Positions 16,501 through 31,500 are shown, counted from the stretch's first letter. The stretch is DNA of 64,000 nt from Candidatus Accumulibacter propinquus (GCA_016714935.1 JADKBU010000010.1:62001-126000), one strand, 5' to 3'. Notes: generated by a model from the sequence alone, not told the origin. Made by a program: numbers and translations.

Positions 16501-19500
16501 GATGCAGTCGCGCCCGGCGAGCAGATTGTCCCAGAACGCATCGACATCGGCAGCCATCGGCAGACAGGCGCTCATGCCGACAATGGCGATCGGCTCGGAC
16601 GCGGTGTCGACCGGCACCGCGGCAGTCCGCAGTCGACGCCGGCTGCGCGGCGCCGGCTGCGGCTCCGCAATCGGCTGCGGCGGCAGTGCCGCCGGCGTTG
16701 CCGGCGCCGCGCCGAAACGCCGCGCGAACACGGCCGGGTGCGCCTCGACCAGATGAGCGGCAAGCGCAACGATGGTCGGGTACTCGAAAAACAGCGTCGG
16801 CATCAGATCCAGGTCGAACTCCGAATTGAGCCTGTTGGCCAGTTCGGTGAGGGAAATCGAGTCGAAGCCGTACTCGCTCAGCTCGCTGTCCAGATCGATG
16901 TCCGTCGGGTTCACCTTGATCAGCGCGGACACCATCTGCCGCAAGGCTGCGCGCACCTGGCCGTGCAGTTCGCCCGCCGGCGCCTCGACGACGGTGCCGG
17001 GCGGCCGCGGCGCAGCCGCCTCGACCGGGCGCGTGCGAAAACCGCTCAGACGCACGCAGACGCGTCCGTCCTGGTCACACAGCGCAATGTCGAGTCCGTC
17101 GCCAGCGTTCGCCACGACGGCCCACATCTCGGTGGCGCAGGGAGCGGCGATGTCGACCCGCCTGACCGCGAACGGCAGCATCGCCGCCGCGCCATCCAGC
17201 CGGCCGTGGTCGTCGAGCAGCAAGCCGAGACTAGACTGGATTGCCGCGTCGAGCATACCCGGATGCAGCACGAAACCGGCCCCCAGGCTGGGCAGCGAAA
17301 GGCGCGCCAGCACTTCCCCGGCCCCCACGTGGAGCGCGGCGATGGCGCGGTGGCCGGGTCCGTAGTCGATGCCCATCCCGGCAAAGGCGCCGTAACACTG
17401 CGCGCCGCTCAACTGGCCGCGCACCATCCTTTGCTGTACGGCGGGCAGATCCAGCACCGCCGCCGGCACGCCGCTGGCCAACACTTCGGCCACGCCCTGG
17501 CAGTGGATCACCGCTTCCTCCACAGCACTCTGGATCGCGAAGGCGATTCGACCGTCGTTCTGCTCAATCAGGACCACGTCGAGCGGCAGCGGCGTGTCGC
17601 CGGCAATGAAGGGACGCGTCCAGACCACATTGTTCAGGACCATGCCCGGGCAATCCTCGAGCGTGTGCGCGACTGCCGCGCGTGCCATCTCCAGGTACGC
17701 CGCGCCGGGCAGGACACGTTGCCCCTGCACCTGGTGATCGGCCAGAAACGACTCCTGGCCGCTGAAACGCGAGGTGAAACGCTGCGCGTTGAAATCGGAG
17801 GTATTCGCATGCAACAGGGGGTGCAGCAGGGATCCCCCCGCAGCCACCGGCCGGGTCGCGGCGGGCGCCGCCCAGTAGCGCTCCCTGGCGAATGGATAGG
17901 TCGGCAGACACAGACGCGGTGGCATGCCGGCGCCGTACAGCCGCTCCCAGCCGACGTTGAGTCCTTTGGTCCACAGTTCGATCAGGCGCATGGTCTTGCC
18001 CTTGGCCACCCAGGCATCGATCAGGACCGCGGCATCCTCGTCGGCCGCCAGCACCGACAGCGCCTCCTTGTGACGCTTGACCTGGCCGCGCATGCCGCCG
18101 CCGAGCGCGCCACGGGCAACGAAAGCCTGCAGATTGCCGATCAGCTCGGTCACCGTCGTCACGCTCCAGGCGAGCCGTTCCTCCATCGCGTCGCGTCCAA
18201 GCTGCAAGGTGCAGGCCAGCGATGCGAGCCAGGCCGGACCAGGCTCGGCGGCGCGGTTCAGGAAGGCCAGGAGATTGGACACGACCTCCAGCAGCCGCTC
18301 CTCGTTGCGCGCCGACAGCACGATCAGCGCCGGTCGATCGGTGGCAACAGGCGGCGCCGCCGACGGCAGATATTCTTCCAGCAGCACATGCGCGTTGACC
18401 CCGCCGAAGCCGAAGGAACTGACGCCGGCGCGGCGCGGCAGGGGATGGCCCTGTGCATCGCGCTGCGCCAGCCACGGCGCCGTCTGCTGAACGACGTAGA
18501 ACGGACTGTCGGCAAGGTCGAAATAAGGATTGAGCTGCTCGCTGTGCAGGCTCTTGACCAGCGTCTTGTGCCGCATCTGCAGCAGCACCTTGAGCATGCC
18601 CGCGACGCCGGCGGCCAGTTCCAGATGACCGATGTTGCTCTTCACCGAGCCGAGTCCGCAGAACCCCTGCTCGCCCGACTCGCCGAAAGCCGCCTTCAGC
18701 CCGGCGATCTCGACCGGGTCACCGAGCCGCGTACCGGTACCGTGCGCCTCGACATAGCTGATCGTGCGCGGGTCGATGCCGGCGCGGCGGTAGGCGTCGC
18801 GCAGCAATTCGGCCTGCGCCTGCGGATTCGGTGCCGTCAGTGAGGTGGCGCGCCCACCATGGTTTTCGGCGCAGCCAAGGATCACGCCATGGATGTGGTC
18901 GCCCGCCTCCTCTGCGTCTGACAGGCGCTTGAGCACCAGCATGCCGACGCCCTCGCCACGCGCATAGCCGTTGGCCTGTTGCGCGAAAGGCTTGCAGCGC
19001 CCGTCCGGGCTCAACATGCCGGCCTTGTTGAAACTGATATGCGCTTCCGGAGTGATGATGGTGTTGATGCCGCCGACGATCGCCAGGTCACAGCTGCCGT
19101 CGCGCAGCACGGACACGCCGCGGATGACCGCCACCAGCGAACTCGAACAGGCGGTTTCTATCGGTTCGCTGGGGCCGCGCAGATTGAGCAGGTAGCTCAT
19201 CCGGTTGGGCCCGATCGACGGTACGCTGGCGGTCGCGCTGTAACCATCCATCGACCGCTGGGCCGCCGAAAACCGGGTGTGATAGCCACTCGCACCGGTG
19301 CCGACGAACAGCGCGGTGCGGCTACCGGACAGGCTTTCGGGCGCATGCCCGGCGTCTTCCAGCGCCTTCCAGACGTGCACCATCAACAGGCGCTGCTGCG
19401 GATCCATCACTTCGGCCTCGCGCGGCGAGATGCCGAAGAACAGCGGATCGAACTCGTCGATGCCGTCGATGAAGCCGCCCCACCTGACAGTCGACGTGTT

Positions 19501-22500
19501 CGGCTCGCACGCGGGATCACCGGACAGGGCCTTCCAGTCCCAGCGGTTTTCCGGGATTTCCGAGATACAGTCGCGTTCGGCCACCAGATTGGCCCAGAAG
19601 GCATCGAGATCGACGGCCATCGGCATGCAGCCACTGATGCCGACGACGGCGATCGGTGCCGGCGCGCCGGGCAACGGTGCCGGCCGCGCGGCTGCCGGCG
19701 GTTGTTCCCGCTGTGTGGGCGGTTGGCGGGTCGGCAGCGTGCGCGGCGCGAAGCGGCGCGCGAACACCGCCGGATGCGCGCCGAGCAGGTAGTCGGCCAT
19801 CGCCGCAATGCTCGGATACTCGAAGCACAGGGTCGGCGTGAGTTCCAGGTCGTAAGCGTCATTGAGCTTGTTGGCCAGCTCGGTCATCGCCACCGAGTCG
19901 TAGCCGTATTCGCTGAGCGCGACGTCCGGCTCGATCACCTCGGGTCCGACCTTGATCAGATCCGCCGCGTGCTGGCGCAGCATGGCGCGCACCCTGTCGC
20001 CGAGATCGCACGCCGCTTCCGGCAGGTGCGCCGCCGCGTCGGCTCCGGGCTGCGCGGCCCGGGCATCGAACAGATCGAGCAGCCTGTCGCGCTCGCCGGC
20101 GGCGATCAGCACCTGCGCATGGCCGCTGGCGAGCGCCTGGTAAAACGCTGCGATGCCGGATTCGCTGGCCAGCGGGCTCAAACCGAAGCGATCGCGCATC
20201 AGCTTCACGCTGGCGGGGTCGGGGCGCATGCCGCCCTCGGCCCACAACGGCCAATTCAGCGCCAGGCTGCGGCCAGCGCGCTCGCCGCGCGCGACCAGGG
20301 TATTGCGGTAAGCGACGTAGTGGTCCATGAAGGAATTGGCGCACGCATAGTCGGCTTGACCCGGGTTGCCGGTCACCCCGGCAAGCGAAGAAAAGGCCAC
20401 GAACAGTTCGAGCGGCAAGGCGCGGCTGGCCAGGTCGAGATTGACCAGTCCGCGCACCTTGGCGGCCAGCACGGCATCCAGGTCGGCACGGCTCTTCTTC
20501 AGCAGATAACTGTCACGCAGCACCCCGGCACTGTGCAGGATGCCCGTCAGGCTGCCGAATTCGCGACCGATCGAAGCCAGCATGCGCTCCACCGCCACGG
20601 CGTCGGTGACGTCCAACTGGCGATAGACCATCCCGGCGGCGGACACCGGCAGCGACACCGCCGCCGCCCGGCCGCTCAGGATCACGGTGGCACGCGGCGC
20701 CTGGCGGAGGATGGCGCGGGCGAAGATCAGGCCGAGGGCACCGGCACCGCCGGTGATGAGGTAGACCCCGTTGTCGCGCCAGGGATGCGCGAGCACGGGG
20801 GCCGGCGGCAGTTCGACGTGTTCCAGGACTTGTCGGCGGCCGGCGCGATAGCGCACCTGTGGCACGTGCGGGTGCGCGCTTTCGGTTTGCAGAATCTCGG
20901 CGAGATCCTCCGATCCGGAAATCGCGATCAACTGCGTCCGGAGGCGCGGATTTTCCAGTTGCGCGGTCTTCAACATCGCCGCCAGTGCCGCGAAGAGTGC
21001 CCCCTCGCCGTCGAGCGGAACCACCACCTGCAGCAGCACATCGCTGCGCGGCTTCTCCCGGAGCAGGCCCTGCAAGACCTCGAAGACACGCCCCGCGGCG
21101 GCGGCGAAGCGCGCGCCGCTGTCGACACCCGCGCAGTCGATCACCTCGCAGCGCGCATCGGTGACGCTTCCCGCGCCACAGCACAACACCAGCTGCCGGC
21201 CGGGGTCGCAGGCCTCGCCGGAACTGGCCGGCGCCTGCTCGCGCCAGCAGGGGTGCAGCAGCACGACGCCGTCGAGTGCGCCGGGCGGCGCCGTGACGGC
21301 GGCGTGTTCCGCTGCCGTCGCGGTCGCTGCCGGGAGCGTGGCGCCGGTGCCGGGAATCCAGTAGCGCGCGCGCGCAAACGGATAGACCGGCAGGCTGATG
21401 CGCGCCGGCGGCGGCCCGCCGTACAGCCGCCGCCAATCGAGCGGCATACCCTGCACCCACAGTTCCAGCAGTTTGTCGTACTTGCGCTTGTCAACCCACG
21501 CCGCGATCGCCCCCTGCAGATCCTCGTCACGGAAGGCCGACAACGCCCCCTTGCCGGCCTTGATGTTGCCCCTGAACCAGGCGCCCGTGGCGTCGCTCCC
21601 ATCTAGAAACTGGCGCAGGCCGAAACGCAATTCGGCGAGCGATGAAACCACCAGGCCGAATCGCTCGTCCATCGCCTCGCGACCAAGCTGCAAGGTGTAG
21701 GCGAGTGCTCGCAGCCGCGGCTGTTCAGTTTCCAGATGGTCCAGCAGTTTGCGGGCAAGTTGGGCGAGTTGCTCCGTCGTGCGGGCCGACAGCACCACCA
21801 CGACGGCGCCGCCATCACCATCATCGCCGGCGGCGGCCGGCGGCGCGGCGACGTATTCCTCGATGATCAGGTGGGCATTCGATCCTCCGGCACCGAAGGA
21901 ACTGACGCCGGCGCGCAACGGCACCTCGACCAGCGCACCGTCTATCGCGATGCGCGGACGCTGCCATGGACCCAGGTGCTGCTGCACCACGAACGGTGTG
22001 CTGTCGAAATCGATGTTGGCGTTGAGCGTGGCCGCATGCAACGACGGCACCAATTGGCGGTGCTTGAGCTGCAGCAGCACCTTGGTCACGCCGGCAACGC
22101 CGGCCGCGCTTTCGCAGTGACCGATGTTCGACTTGACCGACCCGATGGCGCAAAATCCGGTATCGGCCGTGTCGTCGCGGAAGCTGCTGCTCAGACCGGC
22201 GATCTCGATCGGATCTCCCAGCGCGGTGCCGGTGCCGTGCGCTTCGACGTAGCTGACGGTGCGCGGGGAGATGCCGGCCCTGGCGTAGGCGCGGGCGATG
22301 ACGCCGGCCTGGGCCTGCGGATTCGGCACGGTATAGGCATTGGTCTTGCCGCCATGGTTGATGGCGCTTCCCCTGACGACGCCGTAGATGTGGTCGCCAT
22401 CGGCGATGGCCTGCGTCAGCGGCTTGAGCAGCAGCACACCGACGCCTTCGCTCGGTACATAGCCGTCGCCGCCTTCACCGAAACTCCGGCAGCGGCCCTG

Positions 22501-25500
22501 GCTCGACGCAAACCGGCCTTGCCCCAGCGCCAGATACTTGTTCGGATGCAGCGTCAGGTTCACGCCGCCGGCGATGGCCATCGAGCAATCGCCCTGCTGC
22601 AAGGCCTGGCAGGCCAGATGGATCGCGGTCAAGGACGACGAGCACATGCTGTCGACCGCCATGCTCGGACCGTCCAGGTCGAAGAAATACGAAACCCGGT
22701 TGGCAATCGAGGACGGGCTGCCGGACAAGGCCATCGGCCTGCCCAGAGCGGTCTGTTCGGCGCCGTAGAGCTGGTACTCCTCGTACATCACGCCGACGTA
22801 GACCCCGACGCTGTGGCCAGACTCGGTCAGGCTGTGGCGGGTGTAGCCGGCGTCTTCGATGGCATGGTAGGCCCCTTCGAGGAACAGGCGCTCCTGCGGG
22901 TCGATGATCTCGGCGTCGCGCGGCGAGATGTTGAAGAAGAGCGGATCGAACTGATCGACGCCGTCCAGGAAGCCGCCCCATTTGCTGTTGGTCGCCCCCT
23001 GCCGGCTCCTGTCCGGGTGGTAGTACCGGCTGTGATCCCAGCGCTCGGCCGGAATCTCGGTGATGCAATCGACGCCGTCGCGCAAGTTGGCCCAGAATTG
23101 CTCCAGGCTGGCGGCCATCGGATAGCGCCCCGACAGACCGATGATGGCCACATCGAGAACCCCGCCGGAAGAGACCGGAGGGGCGGTACGCTCGACGCCG
23201 ATCAACGGCACTGCGGCAGACCCCGCGGCGGCAGCCACGGCAGCACTGTCGGGGGCACCGAAAAGCGTGCGCAGGCGACCCGCGTGCGCGGTGACGAAGT
23301 AGTCGGCGAGTTCATCGAGGTGCTTGTGCTCGAAGAACAGGGTCTTCGACAGGGCGCCGAAGGTTTTTTCCAGCTCGCTCGTCAGCTTGATGACCATCAC
23401 CGAATCGAGCCCGTATTCTTCAAGCGGAGTGTCCACCGCGATTCGCTCGGCAGCCAGCCGGGTGGCCCTGGCCAGCAAGCCCTTAAGGTAGCGGCCGGTG
23501 CGCTCCTTCAGCGCGGCGTCGGTCGAGCTGTCCGCAGCCGGCGCCAGACCCTGTGCGGTGGTCAGGCGGCGCGCGGCAAAGCCGAGCAGGCGGGCGCAGA
23601 CTTGCCCGTCGGCGTCGCACAGGGTGATGTCCAGTTTTTGCATCTGCTCGCCGGCGTGGCTATCGCCACTCGCCGCGACCCACGCCCACACCGCCGCCGC
23701 ACACGGCGCCAGAATCTCCACGCGCGCCAGCGCGAACGGCAGCATCGCCGTCGGCGCGGCGAGCGCGCCCCCGGCGTCGAGCAGCAGGGCCAGGCTCGCC
23801 TGCAGCGCCGAATCCACCAGGCCAGGCGGCAGCACAAAGGCGTCAGCGGTGGCCGGCAAGTCCAGCCGCGCGAGCGCTTCGCCGCTGCCGGCATAGACCG
23901 TCTGGAGGCCGCGATGCGCGGGACCGTAGGCAATTCCCAGCGTCGCGAACGCCGCATAACATTGTTCGGCGCTGAACCGGGCGCGCGTCATCCTGGCCTG
24001 CAGGACCGACAGGTCGAGTGTGGCGGCGGGCGGCGGCGCCGCGATTTGCGCCCGACCATGGCTGTGGAGCGCGGCATCGCTGTAGATCCGGAAGGCAATG
24101 CTGCCGTCCGGCTGCCGGCTCAGGCCGACATGCAGACCGGCCGGCTGGCCTTCCTCGACGACGAAGGGGCGCTCCCAGACGACGTTGCCGAGGACGATAC
24201 GCGCGTCCTGAACCCGAGTCGCCCGGGTAACGGCGACGCGCGCCATTTCGAGATAGGCGACGCCAGGCAAGACGCGCCGTCCCTGTACCAGATGGTCGGC
24301 CAGAAACGATTCGCCGCCGCTGAACGTGGAGGAAAAGCGCAGGCCGTCGAGGTCCGAGCTGTTGGTGTGCACCAGGGGATGCAGGAACGGCGCCGCCGCG
24401 TCCGTCCGGGGTTCTGCACGAGCAATCCAGTAGTGCTCCGCAGCGAAGGGGTAGGTCGGCAGGCTGATACGGCGCGCCCCGGCATGGATGCCGAAGTCTG
24501 ACCAGTCGAAATTGGCACCCTGCACCCACCGCGGCAGCAGTTTGTCGTATCGTCCCTGCGCCGCCCAGGCCGCCAAGCTGCGCCGCATTTCGCTGTCGCC
24601 GTCACTAGCGGCCAGCGCGTCGCGCTTGCCGCTCAGCTGACCGTGGTACACCGCGTCGCTGCCGCCATGCAGATAGGCGCGCAGATGCTCCTGCACGCCG
24701 GCCAGGGAATCGGCAACCAGCGCCAGCCGATGATCCATCGCCACCCGCCCGACCTGCAGGGTGAACGCCAGGTCCGCCAGGCGGGTATCCGGATGCGTCT
24801 CCAGGAAGCTCAGCAGATTCTGCGTCAGCACGCGCAAGCGTTCGTCATTCTTCGCCGAGAGGACGATCGCCTGCGGACCGGCAGCGGCAGCGGCGCGCTC
24901 CGGTACGACGAATTCCTCCAGCACCACGTGCGCGTTCGCGCCACCGGCGCCAAACGAGCTGATACCGGCGCGGCGCGGATATTCGCGGCCCTCGATCAGC
25001 GGGCGCGGCCAGGGCCCCAACGCGCGTTGCAGGGTGAATGGGCTGTTCGCGAAATCGATCTCCGGGTTCAGCGAGTCCGCGTGCAGCGACGGCGCCAGTT
25101 GCGCATGCCTGAACTGCATCAGCACCTTGGTGATGCCGGCCAGGCCGGCGGCGCTTTCGCAATGGCCGATATTCGACTTGACCGAGCCGACCGCGCAGAA
25201 CTGCCGGTCCTCGGTCGAGGCACGAAAGGCGCGGGTCAGGCCGGCGATCTCGATCGGATCGCCGAGCGCGGTGCCGGTGCCGTGCGCTTCGATGTAACTG
25301 ATGGTGCGCGGCGCGACATCGGCCCGTGCACAGGCTTCACTGACGACGCGCGCCTGCGCGACGGGGCTCGGCACGGTGTAACTGTGGGTCTTGCCGCCGG
25401 CGTTGATGGCGCTGCCCCGGACAATCCCATAGACCTGGTCGCCAGCGGCCAGGGCATCCGCCAGCGGCTTGAGCACGAGCGCACCAACGCCTTCGCCGTC

Positions 25501-28500
25501 AATGAAACCATCGGCCTGCGCACCGAACGACTTGCACTCGTCGGACGGCGAGAGCATCACCATTTCGGACAGCGTCACAAAGTGCTGCGGGTCAAGGATC
25601 AGGTTGACGCCACCGGCGATCGCGCAATCGCTCATGCCGCTGTTGATGCTTTCGATGGCCAGGTGCAGGGCCGTCAGTGACGACGAGCAGGCGGTGTCGA
25701 CCGACAGGCTGGGCCCGGTCAGGTTCAGCAGATAGGAAACCCGGTTGGCCACCGACCAGAATGCGGCACCGGTCGGGTAACGCCCGTTCATCACCCCGAC
25801 AAACACCCCGACCTTGCGTTGCCCGCCGAGGCTCTGGGGGGTGTAGCCGGCATCCTCGATGGCACTGTAGGCCTGCAGCAGGAAGAGCCGCTCCTGTGGA
25901 TCCATGCGCTCGGCCTCGGCCGGCGAAAGGTGGAAAAACAGCGGGTCGAAATGTCCGACATCATCCAGGAAGCCACCGAACCTGCTGTACATGGCGCCGC
26001 TCTTGCCCGGCTCGGGATCGAAATAGTCACGCCAGTTCCAGCGCTCGGCAGGGATCTCGGTGATGCAGTTCCTGCCCTCGCGGAGGTTCTGCCAGAAGCG
26101 CTCGACGTTCCCGGCCTGCGGATAGCGGCCCGCCAGGCCGATGATGGCGATGTCCTGCGAGCGCGCGGCGGACCGGACGCCGGCGACCGGCGCCACCGCC
26201 GCGGCGACTGGCGGTGGCGGGAGCGATGGTGGCGGGAGCGGCGAGGACGCCGGCGGTAGCCGCGGCGTGGCCACGTCGAGCAGCGCGGCGAGCGCCGCCG
26301 GCTGCGTCGCCAGCAGGTGCTCGATCAGCCCGTCGATGCTCTGTACTTCAAAGAACAGCGTGCTGCTGATATCCGGGAGGACGCTGCGCAATCGGCTGGT
26401 CAGCTGCACCACCAGGATCGAATCGATCCCGTAGCGTTCCAGCGGCTCGCAGGCTTCGATCTCGCTGGCCGGAATGCGGATGGTCTCGCCGACCAGTTCC
26501 CTGAAATAACTGCGTGCCTTGTCGCGCACCAGGTCGCCAGTGGGCGGCGGCGCCGCTTCGGCAGGCTTCTGTTCAGCCTGCCCGGACGGCGCGCGCAACG
26601 GTTCTCCGGAGGATTCCGGGATGAACGGCGTGGCCTGTCGCACCACGCCGTCGCTTTCCGCCACGATGATCTGCTGGCCCATGCCGTGCGCGGCAGCAGC
26701 CGGGAAAGCGACCAGGCCGAAACCTTCGTCCTCGAGCACGGATTTCCAGGACTGCGGGGACAGACCGGGCGACCCGGGTATGCGCAGCGCTGCGTCGTCG
26801 TACAGCCACCAGCCTTCGAGCAGACCGAAGGTCAGATGACTGAACAGCACGTTGTCACTCAATTCGTTGAGCAGCAGCACGCCGTTGCGGCGCAGCGCGG
26901 CCTTCGCGTTGCGCAGCGTCGTGCGGATGTTGCGCGTGGCGTGCAGCACATTGCTGGCAATCACCACGTCGAAGGCTCCGGCCGCGATCTGCTGAGCGGC
27001 GATCGGCTGCCCGACATCGAATCGCTGATAACTCAGGTAAGGGTTGCCGGGGCCGTATTCGCGCTGCGCATGCATCAGGAAGGCCTTCGACAGATCGGTG
27101 TAGCAGTATTCGTCGAGGTGATCCCGATACCGCGACAGCTTCGCGAAGACCTGCGCACTGGTGCCGCCGGTACCAGCCCCGATTTCGAGGATGCGGATGC
27201 GCGCCTTGGGGTCCTGCGCCAGCCTTTGCCCGAGATAAGCGAGCAGCACGTCCGACAGGACGGCGTTGAAGTAGTCGGCCACCAGATTGTTCTTGTAGAT
27301 GCCCTCGACCAGCCTGAGCGAGGAATCGGGAAACATCGCGTCGGTAGCCAGGTGTTTCTGGTTGAGGATGTCGGGCAGGGCACGCAACATGGTGTCGACC
27401 AGCAGCACCTGGGCACGGCGGTTCGCGTCCTGCAGCCATGGTGCTTTTGCGTGTTCCCAGTCGGCCCATGCGGCAGCGCCGTCGATACTCCGCAGCGCAA
27501 CGGCGGAAGTGTCGATCCAGCCATGCCGCATCAACACCACCAGGCTCTCATCGAACCAGCGCGCGTACAGCGGCGGCAACCGTGCCTTCATCGCGGCAAT
27601 GCCCTGGCCGGCAAACAGGCCGATCTCCCGCAGTTGCGCGAACAGCAGGCGCGCCAGCAGGACATCCAGGTCGCTCATCTGCGCCCCCACCGTGGCACGC
27701 AGTTCATCGACCAGGACTTGTTGCGGAGGAAGCGCCGGCCCGAGCTGGCCGAGGCATGAGGGCAAGGTTTGCGGATAGACGCTGACGCTTTGTTGGCTGT
27801 TTATCCCATCGACCGCCGTCAGGCGGGTGCTCCGGACCAGCGCGAGTTGACCGGCGCCGCCGCCGAGCAACGTTTCCAGCGCGGCCATGGCCACGGGTGC
27901 CTCGATCGACGCCAGGCCAGCCTGGGCCATACGTTGCTGGTACTGCTCGCCGGCCACGATGCCGACCCGGCCCCAGTATCCCCAGTTCATCACTTTCACC
28001 GGCGTACTGCCGTGCTGTCCCAGGTAGCAGGCAAACGCATCCTTGAACGTGCAGCCGGCGGCATAATTGCTCTGTCCCGGCATTCTGGCGAACGACTGGA
28101 TCGACGAGAAGAACAGCACGAAGTCGAGCCGGCTGGGGCCGAACACCTCGCCAATGCGCACGCTGATCGCGGCCTTGGCGCGGTAAGCGGCGAGGAAGCG
28201 TTGCTCGTCCATCCTCGCCAGGCTCTGGTCGAGCAACACGATGGCCGAGTGCACGACCCCGTGCACCGGCCCGAAGGCGCGTTCGATCTGCGCGCGCGCG
28301 GCGGCCAGCGCGGCATAGTCGGTCGCGTCGGCACTGACGTAGTGCACCGCGCCACCGAAGGCGTCGATGCGGGCCTGCAGTGCCGCGTCCGGCCTGGAAC
28401 GGCCGATCCAGATCACGCTCGCCTGGTAGCGACGCACCACGTAGTCGGTCCACACCGCGCCCACGCCACCAGCGCCGCCGATCACCACATAGACGCCGCC

Positions 28501-31500
28501 CTGCCGGTAGCCGGTCGCGCCCGGATCCGTCGACGACAGCGGCACCAGTTGCCGACGGTGCCATTGCCGCCGCCGCCACACCCAGGCGTCGCCGCGCGCA
28601 TCGAACGGCAGGCCGAAGATGGCTTCCAGTGGCCATTCCACACCGATCTCGACGTCGGCGATGCGTACCAGCCAGTTCGGATACTCCTTGGCCAGCGAAC
28701 CGAAGAGGCCATGCAGGGCGGCGTCGGCCGGCAAAACGGGGTCCGAGCCGGCGATCGGCTGGCACTGACTGGTGATCAGCGTCCAGTGCAGGCCGCGGGC
28801 GTCGTGGCCGGCGCCCAGCAGGGCCTTGATCAGGCGGAAGGCGCGCAACACGCCATGCTCCTGCCACCCCGGCTGCTCCGCTGTCGCCGCAGCGCCGCCC
28901 ACCCACAGCAGGTGGTCGAAAGTGTCCAACGCCGCCAGCCGCGCGGCGATCTGCGCGACGCTGTCGTCAATGCCCAGTTCCAGCACCTGCGGCGCGAACC
29001 GCTGCAACTGCCGCAACACGGCCGGTGAGGCCCCAATCACCAGCATCCGGCCGGTCAGCGATGGCGCCGGTGGCAACTCCTGCGCATCCCAAACCGGCTG
29101 CAGCAGCACCGACAGCGCGGCTGCGGCCGGCGCGCCGGTCTCCAGCACGCGCGCACTATAGCCGAGCATGCGCACGCACACCTGGCCGCGCTCATCGCAC
29201 AGGTCGATATCGTATTTGTCCAGCGTCTGCGTGGCATTGCGCCTGATGACCGCGGACATCGCCGGCGCGCATGGCGCGAACACCTCCAGCGTCTGCAAGG
29301 CGAACGGCAGCGCCGTCTGGCGCTGCTCCGGCAGCAATGCCACCGCGGCCTGGATCGCCGCATCGAGCAGGCTTGGATGCAGCACCACCGGCATCGCGGC
29401 GCCGTCCGGCAGTTCCAGTCGGGCGACGGCTAGCCCGGCACCGGCATGGATCTCCCGCACCGCCTGCAGGCGCTCGCCGTGTTCGATGCCGATGGCGCGC
29501 AGGGCCGCGTAGCACTCGCCGCGCGTCACGCTGCGGCCGGCGCAGGCGGCGCGCAAGGCAGCCAGGTCCTGGTGCGGCGCCACCTGCGCCATGGCCTCGA
29601 CCAGCCCCTGGCTGTAGACCCGTTCCGGGTCGTCGGCGGCACCAATCCGGAATTCGAACGACCCACCCGCGACCGGATCGAGCGTGATCCGGATCTCCGG
29701 CGCCGGACCCGCCAGCGGGCGAAGCCAGACGACGTCGCGCAGGCGAATGCCGGTCTCGTGCCCGAGTTCGGCGGCGAACGCCGCACGCGCCATTTCCAGC
29801 GCCACGACGCCCGGCATGATGCTCTTGCCCTGGACCTGGTGGTCGGCCAGGAAGAATTCGCGGCCGGTGAAGCGGGTAGCAAAACACCTGTCGCCCAGCT
29901 TGCGCTGCAACAGCGGGTGCACAGCCGCCGCCGGCTCGGCAGGCGCGGCCGGGGCGATCCAGTAGCGATCGCGGGCGAACGGATACGTCGGCAATGGCAA
30001 ACGGCAATAGCCGTCGCCAAACAGTCCGGCGCAGGTCGGTTCGGCGCCGTCAAGGTAGGCTTCGGCAAGGTTTTCCAGTTCGCTCCGGTACACCGGCGCG
30101 CCCGGCAGGCGCTCGACGCACTGCTGCCACAACCGGGTCGCGGCAGCTTGCCGGGTACGCCCCGACGGCGCCTGCAGGCGCGGCGCAGCAAGCGCCGCGC
30201 ACAACTCGTCGAAATTGCCGACGACCACCGCCAGCCGGTACTCGAAATGCTTGCGCCCGCCGATCAGCGTGAAGCTCAGGTTGCCGAGGTCAAGCGTCGG
30301 CGTTTGCCGGCAAAAGGTGAGCAGTTGTTCGGCCTGTTGCCGCAGTTGCCGTTCTGAACGCGCCGACAGGACGACCAGGTAAGCGGGCAGGGACGCGTGC
30401 CGGCGGGCCGATACCGGCGCCTCGCCGATCACCAGGTGGGCATTGGTGCCGCCGGCGCCGAACGAACTGACCGCCGCCAGGCGACCGCCCTCGGGCCACG
30501 GCAGCAAGGTGGTATTGACGAAGAACGGGCTGTCGGCGAAGTCGATCGCCGGGTTGCCGACGTGGTAGTGCAGGGAAGGCGGTATCTGTCGGTGCTGCAG
30601 TGCGAGCACGACCTTGAGCACGCCGGCCACGCCCGCCGCGTACTGGCTGTGGCCGATGTTGGTCTTGACCGATCCCAGCGCGCAATACTGCCGGCGCCCG
30701 CTGTCGGCGCGAAAAGCCTTGCTGAGTGCGCCGAATTCGATCGGGTCACCCAGCCGGGTGCCGGTGCCATGCGCTTCGACCATCCGGATCTGCGCCGCGT
30801 CGATGCCGAAGCGGTCGTAGATGCGGCGCAACAGGGCCTCCTGCGACCTGGCGCTGGGCGCGGTGATGCCGTTGGTGGTGCCATCCTGGTTGACCCCGGA
30901 AGCGCGGATCACGCCGTAGATATGGTCGCCGTCGGCCTCGGCGTCAGCCAGGCGCTTGAGCAGCAGTACGCCGGCACCCTCGCCCGGCACGAAACCGTCC
31001 GCAGCGGCGTCGAAAGCGTGGCAGTGCCCGCTCGCCGACAACATGCCGGCGCGATTGGCCGAGGTGTAGAGCTTCGGAGTTGCCTGCAGGAACACCCCAC
31101 CGGCCAGAGCCATCGCCACTTCGCCGTTGCGCAGGTCCTTGCAGGCCAGGTCGATGGCCACCAGCGAACTGGAACAGGCGGTGTCGATGGCCAGCGCCGG
31201 GCCTTTCAAGTCCAGATAGTAGGCGATGCGCGACGGGATCACCGCCGCCATGTTGCCCCACAACGACTGCGCCGAGGGCTGGCCGAGGAACAGATCCTGG
31301 TAGTCGCCGGCGCAGCAGCCGACGTACACGCCGCAGGCGCTCCCCGCCACCGCCGCCCCGGCATAACCGGCGTCCTCCAGCGCCTGCCACGCCTCCTGCA
31401 GGAAAAGCCGCTGCTGCGGGTCCATGTAACTCGCTTCCAGACCGGAGATATTGAAGAACAACGCGTCGAACTGGTCGATGCCATCGACGAACCCACCGTG

